A stretch of 64,000 nucleotides of DNA from Acidobacteriota bacterium (GTDB lineage Bacteria > Acidobacteriota > Blastocatellia > Pyrinomonadales > Pyrinomonadaceae). Every line of letters starts with the position of its first letter. Position 1 is the first letter of the stretch. The DNA lies in NCBI GenBank assembly GCA_019639115.1, contig JAHBSM010000011.1:86605-150604 (forward strand). Direction: 5' to 3'. Below the pieces are notes generated by a model. That model saw only the letters and a program-made list of their open reading frames with translations, was not told the origin of the DNA and did not search any database. Both the position numbers and the translations under genes were made by a program. This document shows positions 1 through 9,620 of this stretch, piece after piece.

Positions 1-1
1 C

Positions 2-805
2 GACCTGGCCGGTTTTGCGGCTTCGATCTTTCTCCGCGGCATTCGGTATTTCCAGATTCCCACGACACTTTTGGCGATGGTCGATTCGTCTGTCGGCGGC
101 AAGACAGGCGTAGATCTCGTATCTGGAAAGAACCTCGTCGGCTCTTTTTGGCAACCTGCCGGAGTTTTAGTTGACGTCTCGTACTTAGACACCTTATCAG
201 GCCGGGACGTTACATCGGGCTTGGCCGAGATGGTCAAGCATTCTGCACTTTGCGGAAAAGGCATGCTCGAGCGAACTTCCCAAATGATCGAGGCCGTTCG
301 TTTGGCCGAGAGACCATCCGTCGCCGAGGGCTTGATCGGATCGATCGCCGCCAATATTGAATTCAAAGCGTCGATCGTAGGTCGCGACGAAAGAGAATCG
401 ACCCGCAAACGCGGCAGCAAGTCGAGGAAGATACTCAATTTCGGGCACACTCTCGCCCATGCCCTAGAGACAGCTACCGATTACAAGTATTTCCGCCACG
501 GCGAAGCAGTTATGATAGGTATGAGATTCGCGCTCGAGATCTCAAAAAAGGTTGCAAAATGTCCGAGCAAGGATGTAAACTTGTTGTACGATGTTTTGCA
601 TCGGGCGGGGCCAACTCCGTCGGTCGCAGACATCGATCCATCCGCCGTCCTGTCGGCTCTTAGGTTTGACAAGAAATCACAAGACGGCGAGCTTTCGATG
701 GTGCTTCTCCGAGGTATCGGCAAACCGTATATATTCAACATCGGTCCCGTGGCCACAACGTCGGTCGAAAGGCCTCTCATTGAATTCCTTGAGAAAGAAT
801 CCTGA
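2..805 (+). CDS. aroB: 3-dehydroquinate synthase, C-terminal part (cut by window start)
   Basis: Second step of the shikimate pathway: NAD- and metal-dependent cyclisation of DAHP to 3-dehydroquinate in the cytoplasm. The open frame runs in from the window edge, beginning DLAGFAAS, then TLLAMVDSSVGGKTG, the family's nucleotide/phosphate-binding signature. Metal-ligand regions are visible: LAEMVKHSAL (Glu), FGHTLAHALE (His) and RHGEAVMIGM (His). About the first 90-100 residues lie outside the window, so the internal Met at 71 is not the real start. The next gene begins 38 bases after the stop and may be cotranscribed. Assignment is by recognised motifs; very sure of the family. Confidence 0.95.
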   Translation, partial: DLAGFAASIFLRGIRYFQIPTTLLAMVDSSVGGKTGVDLVSGKNLVGSFWQPAGVLVDVSYLDTLSGRDVTSGLAEMVKHSALCGKGMLERTSQMIEAVRLAERPSVAEGLIGSIAANIEFKASIVGRDERESTRKRGSKSRKILNFGHTLAHALETATDYKYFRHGEAVMIGMRFALEISKKVAKCPSKDVNLLYDVLHRAGPTPSVADIDPSAVLSALRFDKKSQDGELSMVLLRGIGKPYIFNIGPVATTSVERPLIEFLEKES

Positions 806-843
806 TCGGCTGACGCATCTCGGATCCGCGAGGTGTAGATCTA

Positions 844-1260
844 ATGAACAATCTAATCAATCAACGTCCCTCCGAGGCAGGAAGTGCGGGGGGCAAATTC
901 CTTGCATTTCTGCTTGGACTCGCTCTGATCCTACATGGCGGGTTTCAATACATCAGGGCAGCGTATCAGGCCGAGAGCCTTAGGACCGATATGGAAGCGG
1001 CCGTGCTGCAGGGCCTGGCAACGCCCGGGAAGATCGACCCGGTCGATGTGGTCAAGACAAAAGTTCAGAAGGCGGTGCTCCAGTATGAGATCCCGCCGGG
1101 GAGTGTTGTCGATGTTAAGATGCAGAACGGCCTGGTGATCGCTCGCGTCGCATACATCAAACAGGTCCCGATACTTCCGTTTGGGATCTATAATTACAAC
1201 TATAAATTCGATGAGACAATAACGCCTGGAGGGAAAATACTCGGCGACAACAAGAAATAG
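844..1260 (+). CDS. Small single-pass membrane protein of unknown function
   Basis: 138 residues. A hydrophobic segment (about residues 18-36, FLAFLLGLALILHGGFQY) is followed by a soluble region with alternating beta-like stretches. The topology (N-terminal anchor, helix, then a short beta-rich part with PPGSVVDVKMQNGLVIARVAY) resembles DUF4845-type proteins, but I cannot confirm that family. It sits 38 bases after aroB on the same strand and its stop is only a few bases from the convergent radical SAM gene. The N-terminal region before the membrane segment is short, so most of the protein probably faces the periplasm. No catalytic motif is seen. Confidence 0.7.
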   Translation: MNNLINQRPSEAGSAGGKFLAFLLGLALILHGGFQYIRAAYQAESLRTDMEAAVLQGLATPGKIDPVDVVKTKVQKAVLQYEIPPGSVVDVKMQNGLVIARVAYIKQVPILPFGIYNYNYKFDETITPGGKILGDNKK

Positions 1261-1263
1261 GAT

Positions 1264-3150
1264 CTAGGAGGCTGCGGCGAGAGTTGCCCGAACAGACGGC
1301 GGCTGGATCTGAACCAGAGCCGTCGGGGCATCAGCAAGCCAGGTAGATGGACAGACCCCGCAGGTCGTACATTTCTCGACGGCGGGACACGGCAGGCTCG
1401 AGCGTGAAGCTCGGGCCTTTTCGTTCTCAGTGCGGAGAAACTCGGGTGAAAGGCCGGAATCTACGATCGACCAAGGCAGGAACTCGTCATAGCTTCTCTC
1501 TCTTGATATATGGAACGCAGGATCGATACCGGTTTCGCGGATCGCACGGCCGAGGTCGCCTTCGTATCGTGCCGCGAGGTCGATCACACGAGCCACTGAA
1601 CGGTCTCCGGAGGAGAAAAGAGCCTGTTCGTGAGCGATCTTTGCAGACATGAATCGGACCTCGACATTTGGTATCCGGCTCAATCCCTTGCAAACGTATT
1701 TTATCCGTCGCTTGAGTTCTCGTTCGTCACATATCGGTTCCCATTGAAGCGGCGTATTGGGTTTCGGCACGAATCCGTTCAGTGACGGGATGATCTTGCC
1801 CGCCCGTCCAAAGCGTTTGCCGGATTCCAGCATCCGATCCTTGATACGTTCTACCAGGACGAACATCTCGTCCAAGTCTTCGTCCGTCTCTGTCGGGAGC
1901 CCGACCATCATATATAGCTTGATCGTCAGCATTCCGCGGTCGAAAACGGCGCCGCATATATCGACGATCTCGTCGTTGGTCAGATTCTTGTTAATGACCC
2001 GCCGGAGTCGGTCCGATCCGGTCTCTGGAGCGACCGCGATCTGTTGATCTTTGGATTCGACCAGGGCATCGAGTAATTCGTCCGAGATCTGATCCAGCCT
2101 CAGACTGGAGACCGAGATGCGGTAATCCATAGCGCGCAGCTCTCGCAAGATGGTCGAGATCTCGGGATGGTCGCAAACGGCGGTTGAGACAAGGCCGATC
2201 TTGTCGGTCCGGCTTCTCCATTCCGCAGCTTTCGCCAAAATGTCCTTTGCCGGCACGACACGCGGCGGGTAATAGTTGTAACCGGCCCAACAGAATCGGC
2301 ATCCCTGTGAGCAGCCACGCGAGATCTCTACTAGAAGCCGGTCTCCCATTTCTGCGTTTGGCGCCCAAATGGACGTTGAAGGGCAGAAGATCTCCTGGCC
2401 AACGAGAAACTTGGCCAGTTCTGTTTCGCCACGTTTGAGTGCACGCCTCAGGGTTCCTTCTTTTGGATTAACGGATGCCAATGCCCGACCGACGCGGCGC
2501 GGGACGCCGCTGCGATTAGGGATGTAATCCGCAACAGTGCCGTCGTCATTTTGAATGACATCGTAGAATGCCGGGACGTAAAAGCCGCGGCCGAGCCTCG
2601 CCAACGCCAGGAGGATTTCTTCACGGCTCTCGTTCTCTTGGATCGCATCGATCAGCTGCCATGCCAGTATCTCGCCCTCGCCTACAGCGATCACATCCGT
2701 AAGCTCAGCGATCGGTTCGGGATTAAGGAATGATGCGGCGCCCCCCATTATTACGAGCGGATCGAAATGTGTGCGATCCTTTGACCACGACGGGATACCA
2801 GACATCTGGAGCATCCGCGCCATATTCAGATAATCGGTCTCAAACGAGATAGAGAATGCTACGACGTCAAAGTCTCTGACCCGGCTCTGTGATTCGAGGG
2901 AAAGCAGCGGCGTTCGAGTTCTGCCATATTCTGTCGCTTCCGAGGCGTCGGGGAGAAATACTCGTTCGCAGCTCACGCCCGGTATCGAATTAAAAAGCTC
3001 ATACATCGTGTGCAATCCGAGATTCGCCATACCGATGGCGTAAGTGTTCGGATAGCAGAGCGCGATCCTCAGGCCGCCGTGCGACGGTGAGATAAAGCCG
3101 TCTTCCGAGGCCAATTTGGATCTGTAGCTGTCGATGATGCGCCGGCTCAT
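1264..3150 (-). CDS. B12-binding-domain radical SAM protein (TIGR03960-like)
   Basis: 628 residues. The N-terminal ~200 residues have a cobalamin-binding-like fold (NTYAIGMANLG, later VIMGGAASFLNPEP and VIAVGEGE). The radical SAM core follows, with the [4Fe-4S]-binding C-x3-C-x2-C at residues 280, 284 and 287 (ISRGCSQGCRFCWAG). The order matches the TIGR03960 family, whose substrate is not established; relatives often sit with a DUF2344/TIGR03936 partner, and none is seen here. A C-terminal cysteine cluster (CPAVEKCTTCGVC, about residues 593-605) could hold a second metal site. Start ATG at 3150; transcribed toward aroB and divergent from the DUF1800 gene, with about 260 bp between them. Confidence 0.88.
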   Translation of the reverse strand: MSRRIIDSYRSKLASEDGFISPSHGGLRIALCYPNTYAIGMANLGLHTMYELFNSIPGVSCERVFLPDASEATEYGRTRTPLLSLESQSRVRDFDVVAFSISFETDYLNMARMLQMSGIPSWSKDRTHFDPLVIMGGAASFLNPEPIAELTDVIAVGEGEILAWQLIDAIQENESREEILLALARLGRGFYVPAFYDVIQNDDGTVADYIPNRSGVPRRVGRALASVNPKEGTLRRALKRGETELAKFLVGQEIFCPSTSIWAPNAEMGDRLLVEISRGCSQGCRFCWAGYNYYPPRVVPAKDILAKAAEWRSRTDKIGLVSTAVCDHPEISTILRELRAMDYRISVSSLRLDQISDELLDALVESKDQQIAVAPETGSDRLRRVINKNLTNDEIVDICGAVFDRGMLTIKLYMMVGLPTETDEDLDEMFVLVERIKDRMLESGKRFGRAGKIIPSLNGFVPKPNTPLQWEPICDERELKRRIKYVCKGLSRIPNVEVRFMSAKIAHEQALFSSGDRSVARVIDLAARYEGDLGRAIRETGIDPAFHISRERSYDEFLPWSIVDSGLSPEFLRTENEKARASRSSLPCPAVEKCTTCGVCPSTWLADAPTALVQIQPPSVRATLAAAS

Positions 3151-3413
3151 ACGTAGCTCAATGATAGCAACCAGGATGACCTATTAGCCAGCCCTGATTT
3201 CTAGCGGCGGTTCTTTACGTTTCTTTACATTTTTCGGCCTTTCTCGATTACAATGCGTCTAAGGTATTCGAATAGTTCGAACGCGAGAGCGAAAAGAGGT
3301 CTTGTAATAATTGTCGGATTGGTGTATCTTGACATTGCATAACATGTTTTAACACCCGTTCTCACTTCGACAAATTCAGACACACAGATTTCCGATCCTC
3401 AGGAGGGAACGAA

Positions 3414-5678
3414 ATGCACAGGAAGGAATACTGGTTGACGGCGAGAGGGCTGACCCTCATCCTGACCTTGGTCATGATGGCAGTTTCTGCGATCGCTCAG
3501 GAGGATCCGGACCCCAATTCTCCGACTCCCATTCTGCTGACCGAATCGTCGTCCATAAGAGCGCTGGCTAATCGATCAGGAGAGAAAGGCCGCGTAGATC
3601 TCAATCGGCTTCGGCCGCAGGCATTCGCACCGGGTTCGACGGTCGATATCTATGTTACGAATCTAGTACTTTTGCCTGACGAAGGTCCGCTTGCATTCCG
3701 GTTCTACGCCATGGACCGCGAGGGGCGCACCTACCGATTTCCTGTCGTGGACATGGAAAGGCTCACAAAAGGCCAGACCGGGGTGGTCAGGATGAGCGTT
3801 GCTCTGACAGACGAATTGAAGTACTGGGATCAGCCTGCGGCCGACGGTGACGTTTTGGTCTATCTGACGTGGCGTGGGTTGGCTAGCAATTTTGCCAAGC
3901 TCGGACTCGGCAGCGTCGGAGGCGATATCCGTACCCCTTCGTCGGCAGTGCCGGCTCCTCTCGGGACGGTTGCCGCTATCGACCGCAATGGGACGTCGCG
4001 TTCACTTTCACCGGAATATGTCGGGTACCGGTGGTCCGGCGATCGGTACCGATTCCTTCAACAGACGACGTTCGGATTCGAGCCGAATCTCGACTCCAGG
4101 CTGCGAAGGATAGGCCTTCGTGCCTGGCTTGCCGAGCAGTTCGACGCTCCGTATCCGACGCCGTCCAATCCGTATCCCAACCAGCCGCTTAAGCCTGCAA
4201 ACGCTCCGGCGGATTGTGATGGCGATCAGACAGTGACTCCCGACGTTCCCGAAACGTGCTTTCGAGATACATACACTATGTATCCGATCCAACGTTGGAA
4301 CAACGTTGAGGCTCTATATGGTTCGTCGCAGCTCCGACACAGGGTCGCATGGGCCCTGAGCCAGATCTGGGTGACGTCAGGGAACGATATCCAGCAATCC
4401 AGGCACATGGTCGAGTATCATAAGATCCTGTCCGCTAATGCTTTTGGCAATTACAGGACACTCATGCGCCAGATGACGTTCAACCCGACGATGGGCGATT
4501 ATCTCGACATGGCGCGGAGCACTAAGAACAATCCGAATGAGAACTATGCGCGTGAATTGATGCAGTTATTCTCGGTAGGGCTCTTTATGCTCAATGATTA
4601 CGGCCAGGTGTTGACCGACGGATCAGGCAACCCGATACCGACCTATGACCAAAATGTGGTGAATAACCTGACAAAGGTCCTGACGGGCTGGTCGTTCTGT
4701 CAGACAGCTGCTTCGTGTCCGAACCTTACGGTCGGAACGGTCAACTTCATCGACCCGCTATTGCTGACGACAGGCAACCACGACCTGACGGCAAAGACGC
4801 TGTTGAGCTACACCGGATCAACGACCACAAACATCGCTGCCTGCTCGAATTGTACTTCCGCCGCAAACATTACGACCTACGCTAACAATTCTGCCGAGCA
4901 GGCTCTTGATAATATCTTCAACCATCCGAACCTTCCTCCGTTCATCAGCAAGCTGCTCATACAGCATCTCGTTACGAGCGATCCGTCTCCGGAGTATGTC
5001 CGCAGGGTCGCGCTTGTGTTCAAGAACAACGGCTCAGGTGTTCGCGGCGATCTGAAAGCTGTCGTAAAGGCGATACTGCTCGACCCAGAGGCCAGAGGTG
5101 ACGTCAAGACCGATCCAAACTACGGCAAACTTCGTGAGCCGTTCCAATACGCGACGAACATTTTGCGGACGTTCAACGTCCGATCGGCTGATGGCTCGAC
5201 ATTGAGCGACGGGATGTTCACAGCCAGGAGCGAGTTCACGGGAATGCAGCAGATACCGTTCAGGTCTCCGACGGTCTTCAATTATTACCCGCCGGATTAC
5301 GTTGTACCGGGTTCGGCGCTGCTTGGTCCGGAATACGCATTGATGACGACAGGAACGTCGATCCAACGGGCGAATTTTGTGAACCGATTCGTGTTTACGG
5401 CTCCGGCGGTCGCCGTGTCGAATCCTGATGTGCCGCTGGGGACGTCGCTTGATTTCTCTGATCTTCAAGCTTTGGCTCAAGCGGATACTACAGGGAATCA
5501 ACTCGTGAACGAACTCAATCAGAGGATGATGTACGGCACGATGTCCACGGAGATGAAGAACGCTATCCTGACCGCGGTCGTCAATATACCTGCGACCAGC
5601 ACGGCGAACTATCTTCAACGTGCGAGACAGGCCGTTTACCTGATAGCTACGTCATCACAATACCAGGTGCAGAGGTGA
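3414..5678 (+). CDS. DUF1800 family exported protein
   Basis: 754 residues. The N-terminus has a charged start, a hydrophobic stretch (LTLILTLVMMAVSAIAQ) and a likely signal peptidase site after AQ. The central and C-terminal parts match DUF1800: QRWNNVEALYGSSQLRHRVAWAL, MVEYHKILSANAFGNYRTLM, NPNENYARELMQLFSVG and a late PTVFNYYPP. Residues ~30-230 are a beta-rich extension preceding the DUF1800 part. A strong ribosome binding site (AGGAGG) lies about 8 bases before the ATG. The biochemical role of DUF1800 is unknown; it is very often paired with DUF1501, as here, where the next gene starts within 6 bases of this stop. Probably one operon and a periplasmic or surface complex (inference). Confidence 0.9.
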   Translation: MHRKEYWLTARGLTLILTLVMMAVSAIAQEDPDPNSPTPILLTESSSIRALANRSGEKGRVDLNRLRPQAFAPGSTVDIYVTNLVLLPDEGPLAFRFYAMDREGRTYRFPVVDMERLTKGQTGVVRMSVALTDELKYWDQPAADGDVLVYLTWRGLASNFAKLGLGSVGGDIRTPSSAVPAPLGTVAAIDRNGTSRSLSPEYVGYRWSGDRYRFLQQTTFGFEPNLDSRLRRIGLRAWLAEQFDAPYPTPSNPYPNQPLKPANAPADCDGDQTVTPDVPETCFRDTYTMYPIQRWNNVEALYGSSQLRHRVAWALSQIWVTSGNDIQQSRHMVEYHKILSANAFGNYRTLMRQMTFNPTMGDYLDMARSTKNNPNENYARELMQLFSVGLFMLNDYGQVLTDGSGNPIPTYDQNVVNNLTKVLTGWSFCQTAASCPNLTVGTVNFIDPLLLTTGNHDLTAKTLLSYTGSTTTNIAACSNCTSAANITTYANNSAEQALDNIFNHPNLPPFISKLLIQHLVTSDPSPEYVRRVALVFKNNGSGVRGDLKAVVKAILLDPEARGDVKTDPNYGKLREPFQYATNILRTFNVRSADGSTLSDGMFTARSEFTGMQQIPFRSPTVFNYYPPDYVVPGSALLGPEYALMTTGTSIQRANFVNRFVFTAPAVAVSNPDVPLGTSLDFSDLQALAQADTTGNQLVNELNQRMMYGTMSTEMKNAILTAVVNIPATSTANYLQRARQAVYLIATSSQYQVQR

Positions 5679-5683
5679 TCAAA

Positions 5684-7186
5684 ATGGACGAAACACGCAG
5701 AGAGTTTATTAAGAAGTCAGGTGGATGTGCACTTGGTATGGTGGCCCTTGCCACCCAAATGCATCATTTAGGCTCAGTGTCCGCCTTTGCTCAAAAGGCG
5801 ATCGACGAAAGTGCGTCACCAAGCGTCGGATACAAGGCCCTGGTCCTGCTCTACTGGTCCGGCGGCAACGACGGCAACAATATGGTGATCCCCAATCACG
5901 ACGACGGGACTATCAGCAACTATGCGTCGTATGCGGCTTTGAGGCAGCCTCAGGGTCTGGCCATTCCTCGGGATCAGCTGCTCCCGATCAGCGTGCCAAG
6001 ACTCGGCGGGCTGACATATGGGCTGCACCCTAGCCTTGGGCCTGTGACCGGAGGAGTAAACAACGGCATCCACGAGCTTTGGGCCCAGGGCAAACTCGGT
6101 ATAGTGACCAATGTCGGTACGCTTGTTCGTCCGCTAACCAAAGCACAATACCAAAGCTCATCGTTTCAGAAGCCTTACCAACTGTATTCGCATTCGGACC
6201 AGGTCACTCAATCTCAGACGGCGAATTCGGCAACTCAGGCTTTTACCGGTTGGGGAGGGCGAATAGCCGACCGGCTGGCCTCGGTTGAGAATCCTTCGGG
6301 TTTGATACCTATGGTTACGTCGATCGCGGGCGCACAGCTCTTTACATCCGGACAGGTCACCCTGCCGCTTGCGATCGCGGACTCGAATACGACGCCGGCT
6401 AACGTGCTTAACCCGCTAGGTTTCACGAATACCGGCGGGAGCGCAAGGCTGACGGCGTTCAATAACATTCGCACCTACGATCTGAGTAATAACTACATCG
6501 CGGCTGCGAGCCACGTCACCGATCTTGCTATGCAGGCGAATACGTCGCTGCAAACCTGGCAGGAAGTGACCGCGACATTCCCGAACACAAGCATCGGACG
6601 TCAACTGAAACAAGTGGCGAGGCTGATCAAAAAGCGGACGGATCTGAGTGTAAACAGACAGGTGTTCTACGTCCAGATCGGCGGATTCGACACGCATACG
6701 ACCCAGTTGACGACGCAAACCACGCTATTCTCGCAGTTCAGTCAGGCAATGCGTTCGTTCTACGACGAGATGGTCGTTCAAGGAGTCAGCAATGACGTTA
6801 CACTGTTCACCCTGTCGGATTTCAACCGGACAATGAATCCCGCAGGTACGGGAGCTACGGTCGGTTCGGACCATGCCTGGGGCAACCATATGTTCGTCAT
6901 GGGCGGAGCGGTGAACGGCGGTAATCTCTACGGCAGTCTGAGGCCGGACGGATCGGGTAATTATTACCCGACCCTGCTCATGGGCAATACGACGGGAGCT
7001 CTCGACGACGCAGACAACAACTCGAGCGGACGCGGACGCTGGATACCGACAACGTCTGTGGATCAATACTGCGCCGTTCTGGCACGTTGGTTCGGACTGC
7101 CGCAGGATCAGCAAACGCTGTCGGCGGTTTTCCCGAACCTGGGCAATTTCCCGGGCACGTTCTCGCAGCTTGGTTTCCTTCCGTAG
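5684..7186 (+). CDS. DUF1501 family protein with twin-arginine signal
   Basis: 500 residues from ATG 5684; a GTG at 5675 in the same frame overlaps the upstream stop, but AGAGG ends 8 bases before 5684, so the ATG is preferred. The N-terminus TRREFIKKSGGCALG is a clear twin-arginine (Tat) export motif, implying export in folded form, perhaps with a metal. DUF1501 belongs to the alkaline-phosphatase/sulfatase superfamily by fold. Recognisable pieces are LVLLYWSGGNDGNNMVIP, the QIGGFDTHTTQ block and TLSDFNRTMNPAG followed by GSDHAWGNHMFVMGG. Enzymatic activity in this family is not established. Translationally close to the DUF1800 gene; a good terminator follows 26 bases after the stop. Confidence 0.9.
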   Translation: MDETRREFIKKSGGCALGMVALATQMHHLGSVSAFAQKAIDESASPSVGYKALVLLYWSGGNDGNNMVIPNHDDGTISNYASYAALRQPQGLAIPRDQLLPISVPRLGGLTYGLHPSLGPVTGGVNNGIHELWAQGKLGIVTNVGTLVRPLTKAQYQSSSFQKPYQLYSHSDQVTQSQTANSATQAFTGWGGRIADRLASVENPSGLIPMVTSIAGAQLFTSGQVTLPLAIADSNTTPANVLNPLGFTNTGGSARLTAFNNIRTYDLSNNYIAAASHVTDLAMQANTSLQTWQEVTATFPNTSIGRQLKQVARLIKKRTDLSVNRQVFYVQIGGFDTHTTQLTTQTTLFSQFSQAMRSFYDEMVVQGVSNDVTLFTLSDFNRTMNPAGTGATVGSDHAWGNHMFVMGGAVNGGNLYGSLRPDGSGNYYPTLLMGNTTGALDDADNNSSGRGRWIPTTSVDQYCAVLARWFGLPQDQQTLSAVFPNLGNFPGTFSQLGFLP

Positions 7187-7212
7187 GGGACGGGACATAG
7201 CACAACTGACGC

Positions 7213-7244
7213 GGCGGGCCCCCTGTTGGCCCGCCTTTTCTTTT
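7213..7244 (+). terminator. Rho-independent terminator after the DUF1800-DUF1501 pair
   Basis: An 8-bp perfect stem GGCGGGCC / GGCCCGCC with a 7-base loop is followed by TTTTCTTTT. It closes the DUF1800-DUF1501 unit and separates it from pgsA. Confidence 0.88.
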
Positions 7245-7288
7245 ACGATTGAACTTTACGCCGTGCGGCAATAAGATTGTCGTTATAA

Positions 7289-7975
7289 GTGAACCTGCCA
7301 AATTACATCTCGCTCGGTCGCATCCTGATAGTACCGCTCCTGGTCGTCGCACTGCTGACGCCTGTCGGCGAGAGGTGGCTCGGCATCAACGGCTACGTGC
7401 TCGCGATCGTGATATTTCTGGTCGCCGCGTTGACCGATATCGTGGACGGGCACTTGGCCCGGCGCCGCGATCAGGTCTCGACGCTGGGCAAATTTCTGGA
7501 TCCGGTCGCTGATAAACTGTTGGTCTCGGCGGCGTTGATAGTGCTGGTAGAGAAACATCTGGCGCCGTCCTGGGCTGTGGTCGTTATACTCGGACGTGAA
7601 TTCGTCGTCACCGGATTGCGATCGATCGCCGTCAGCGAGGGCATAGTCATTCAAGCTCAGGCTCTGGGCAAACTGAAGATGTGGGCCCAGTGCGTGGCTA
7701 TAGTCGCATTGCTCGTAGCCGCCGCTAACGGCAATCCGCCCGTCTCGAATTTCGGACTCGATTACCCGGCGGCGTTCTGGCAAGTAGCGGAGGTGAGGAA
7801 TGCGTTCCTGCACCTGGCGGCATTTGAATTGTCGTCCAATGATTGGAAAGTGTTCGGTTACCTCGTTGGACGCGGCGCTCTGTGGGTCTCCGTGATCACG
7901 GCGATCCTGTCGATGTGGCAATACCTCTCTTACTTTCTGGCCGAACGACGACGAACCGAAAGGGAACCCGAATAA
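7289..7975 (+). CDS. pgsA: CDP-diacylglycerol-glycerol-3-phosphate 3-phosphatidyltransferase
   Basis: Makes phosphatidylglycerol phosphate from CDP-diacylglycerol and glycerol-3-phosphate in the inner membrane. The CDP-alcohol phosphatidyltransferase signature DGx2ARx8Gx3Dx3D is complete (D53-G54, A57-R58, G67, D71, D75). 228 residues with several hydrophobic helices; the N-terminus LPNYISLGRILIVP is typical of the family. GTG start at 7289; no upstream ATG fits. About 35 residues between helices (GNPPVSNFGLDYPAAF onward) are longer than in short PgsA proteins. A second family member lies at 51983; the longer family-typical N-terminus here makes this the better PgsA candidate. Confidence 0.9.
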   Translation: MNLPNYISLGRILIVPLLVVALLTPVGERWLGINGYVLAIVIFLVAALTDIVDGHLARRRDQVSTLGKFLDPVADKLLVSAALIVLVEKHLAPSWAVVVILGREFVVTGLRSIAVSEGIVIQAQALGKLKMWAQCVAIVALLVAAANGNPPVSNFGLDYPAAFWQVAEVRNAFLHLAAFELSSNDWKVFGYLVGRGALWVSVITAILSMWQYLSYFLAERRRTEREPE

Positions 7976-8032
7976 AGAATGGCGGGATCCAAATATGGAA
8001 TCCGCCATCAAATGCCGCAAAACTTTTTGAGG

Positions 8033-9004
8033 TTACTGCAATTCGACCCAATCGCCCGGGTGGATCTCCTGTGCGTTTCGGGTGATCACGATCGTCGCGG
8101 CACGTTCCTTGACGTTCACGACCATTGCCTCGCCAACTACCTGGCGGATCGCCGGCCTGCCTTCACGAGCATCGAAGGTCCTGACGACCTTGCCGTCAGC
8201 CTTGTCTCCGGATTTGCGACCGGCTTGATTGGAGAATTTGCCGCCGCGATACTCTTTTGACTGAAATCCTTCGTCACGCGCGCTGACAGATTCCTTCTCC
8301 GGTGCACGATAAAGATTGCCAGTGCCGAGCGGTCGAAAGATCGTGATGCGGTCACCCACTTTTACGTTCTCTTCGGAGCCGATATCGACATAGGCGATAG
8401 CGTCGCGGTACAACAGGTCGGCACCGTCACGTCCCATCAGGATGCGTCCCATGGCCTTGCCCGATGGATCACCGTAGAGGTCCAAAGCCGGCCTTTCAGT
8501 GGCAAGCGGGCTGTTTCGCTTCTCAGCAAGTTGTACGAGGTCGCCCTGCAGCAGATTGTCGCAGGAAGTTTTGACGCGGACGACCGAGTAGTCGGCTTTG
8601 ACGCGTATCACTTCGACCGCACCGACCTCCTGAACGTAGAAGCCCACGTTCTTGCGGGTCCAACGGCTCTCGACGCGTCCGCGGGGCCTTACAATGCTGA
8701 AAACGTCGCCTTCATTGACTCCCTTATTCGACCCCATGTTTATGTAGAGAACCTGTGCCTGGCTGCTCAGGAAGCCGTCAGATTCAGTTACGGCGCCGAT
8801 GATGTAATTGGAGGTCGCGATGGCTGACGACTGAATGTAGCCGGCGCAGTAGAGCGTATTGTAGCCGGCGACCGGCAATGGTGCCTTGTCTCGGGAATAG
8901 ACGACCTTCGGGCTGGCCGTTTGCGCAGACGCGATCACTGCAAGTGAAAATGCAAAGATCATGGCCGAGGCCGCGTTCTTGATGAATGTTTCTAAGGGCT
9001 TCAC
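8033..9004 (-). CDS. Exported protein of unknown function with repeated beta motifs
   Basis: 323 residues. GTG start at 9004 with AGGAG six bases before it. A signal peptide (MIFAFSLAVIASAQ) lies at the N-terminus. Three similar motifs recur: VNEGDVFSIVRPRG, VKVGDRITIFRPLG and IHPGDWVEL, each giving the pattern V-x-x-GD-hydrophobic, which suggests repeated small beta domains. This spacing resembles proteins with a FlgT C-terminal-like domain, but no flagellar genes are near and I do not assign that. A charged, low-complexity linker (about residues 245-280) precedes the last motif. Convergent with pgsA; stands alone. Confidence 0.75.
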   Translation of the reverse strand: MKPLETFIKNAASAMIFAFSLAVIASAQTASPKVVYSRDKAPLPVAGYNTLYCAGYIQSSAIATSNYIIGAVTESDGFLSSQAQVLYINMGSNKGVNEGDVFSIVRPRGRVESRWTRKNVGFYVQEVGAVEVIRVKADYSVVRVKTSCDNLLQGDLVQLAEKRNSPLATERPALDLYGDPSGKAMGRILMGRDGADLLYRDAIAYVDIGSEENVKVGDRITIFRPLGTGNLYRAPEKESVSARDEGFQSKEYRGGKFSNQAGRKSGDKADGKVVRTFDAREGRPAIRQVVGEAMVVNVKERAATIVITRNAQEIHPGDWVELQ

Positions 9005-9269
9005 GCTGTACTCCTATGGTTTCGGAAATCTGGGCCGCAGGGATGGACAAAGCCGGCAGCGGCAGGAAAATGATGAGGCACGCGTCCGAGAACGCGTACA
9101 ACAATATTACGACGTTTTCGGATCAGTGGTCAACAATATTTTGCATCACACAACACATATTTACACTTTCAGGTAAAATGCCGCACCTTGAAGTTTTTGG
9201 CCAATTTGCTAACATCTTGGTTTTCGCCTCGCTGCGTGATCACTCGATCCTGCAGCGGTCGTAGTACAT

Positions 9270-9346
<77 letters not shown>

Positions 9347-9620
9347 ATATCACTTCCGGTTCGACGCAAGTCTTTACTCGTCGCTCCGGGTTTGATAGCT
9401 TAGAGAAAACGAAGGGAAATGGTGTCTTCCCGCTCCAACCGCTGACCGTTAGCTGATGACACCTGTTCATGGACCACTATGGGCAGGGCTCAGCCGGAAA
9501 CTCAACACAGATCCAAACTCGATCCCGCTTGCGTCGCTTGGCGTTGCCGGCTGGCTGAGCTGTGTTTTGCCGCGCCTTACATATAGATCAAAGAGTTCTA
9601 ACGATCGAAAACTAAACAAT

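Noticed and set aside
3214..3254. TTTACA ... TACAAT as a promoter for the DUF1800 gene
   Set aside because: The spacing is 19 bases and a TTGACA at 3329 without a -10 box competes; neither is convincing.
7979..8005. Hairpin between pgsA and the convergent gene as a terminator
   Set aside because: The stem needs a bulge and no U tract follows on either strand.
9456..9620. In-frame N-terminal extension of the pyrophosphatase
   Set aside because: The 55 extra residues match nothing in the family and ATG 9621 gives the normal N-terminus.
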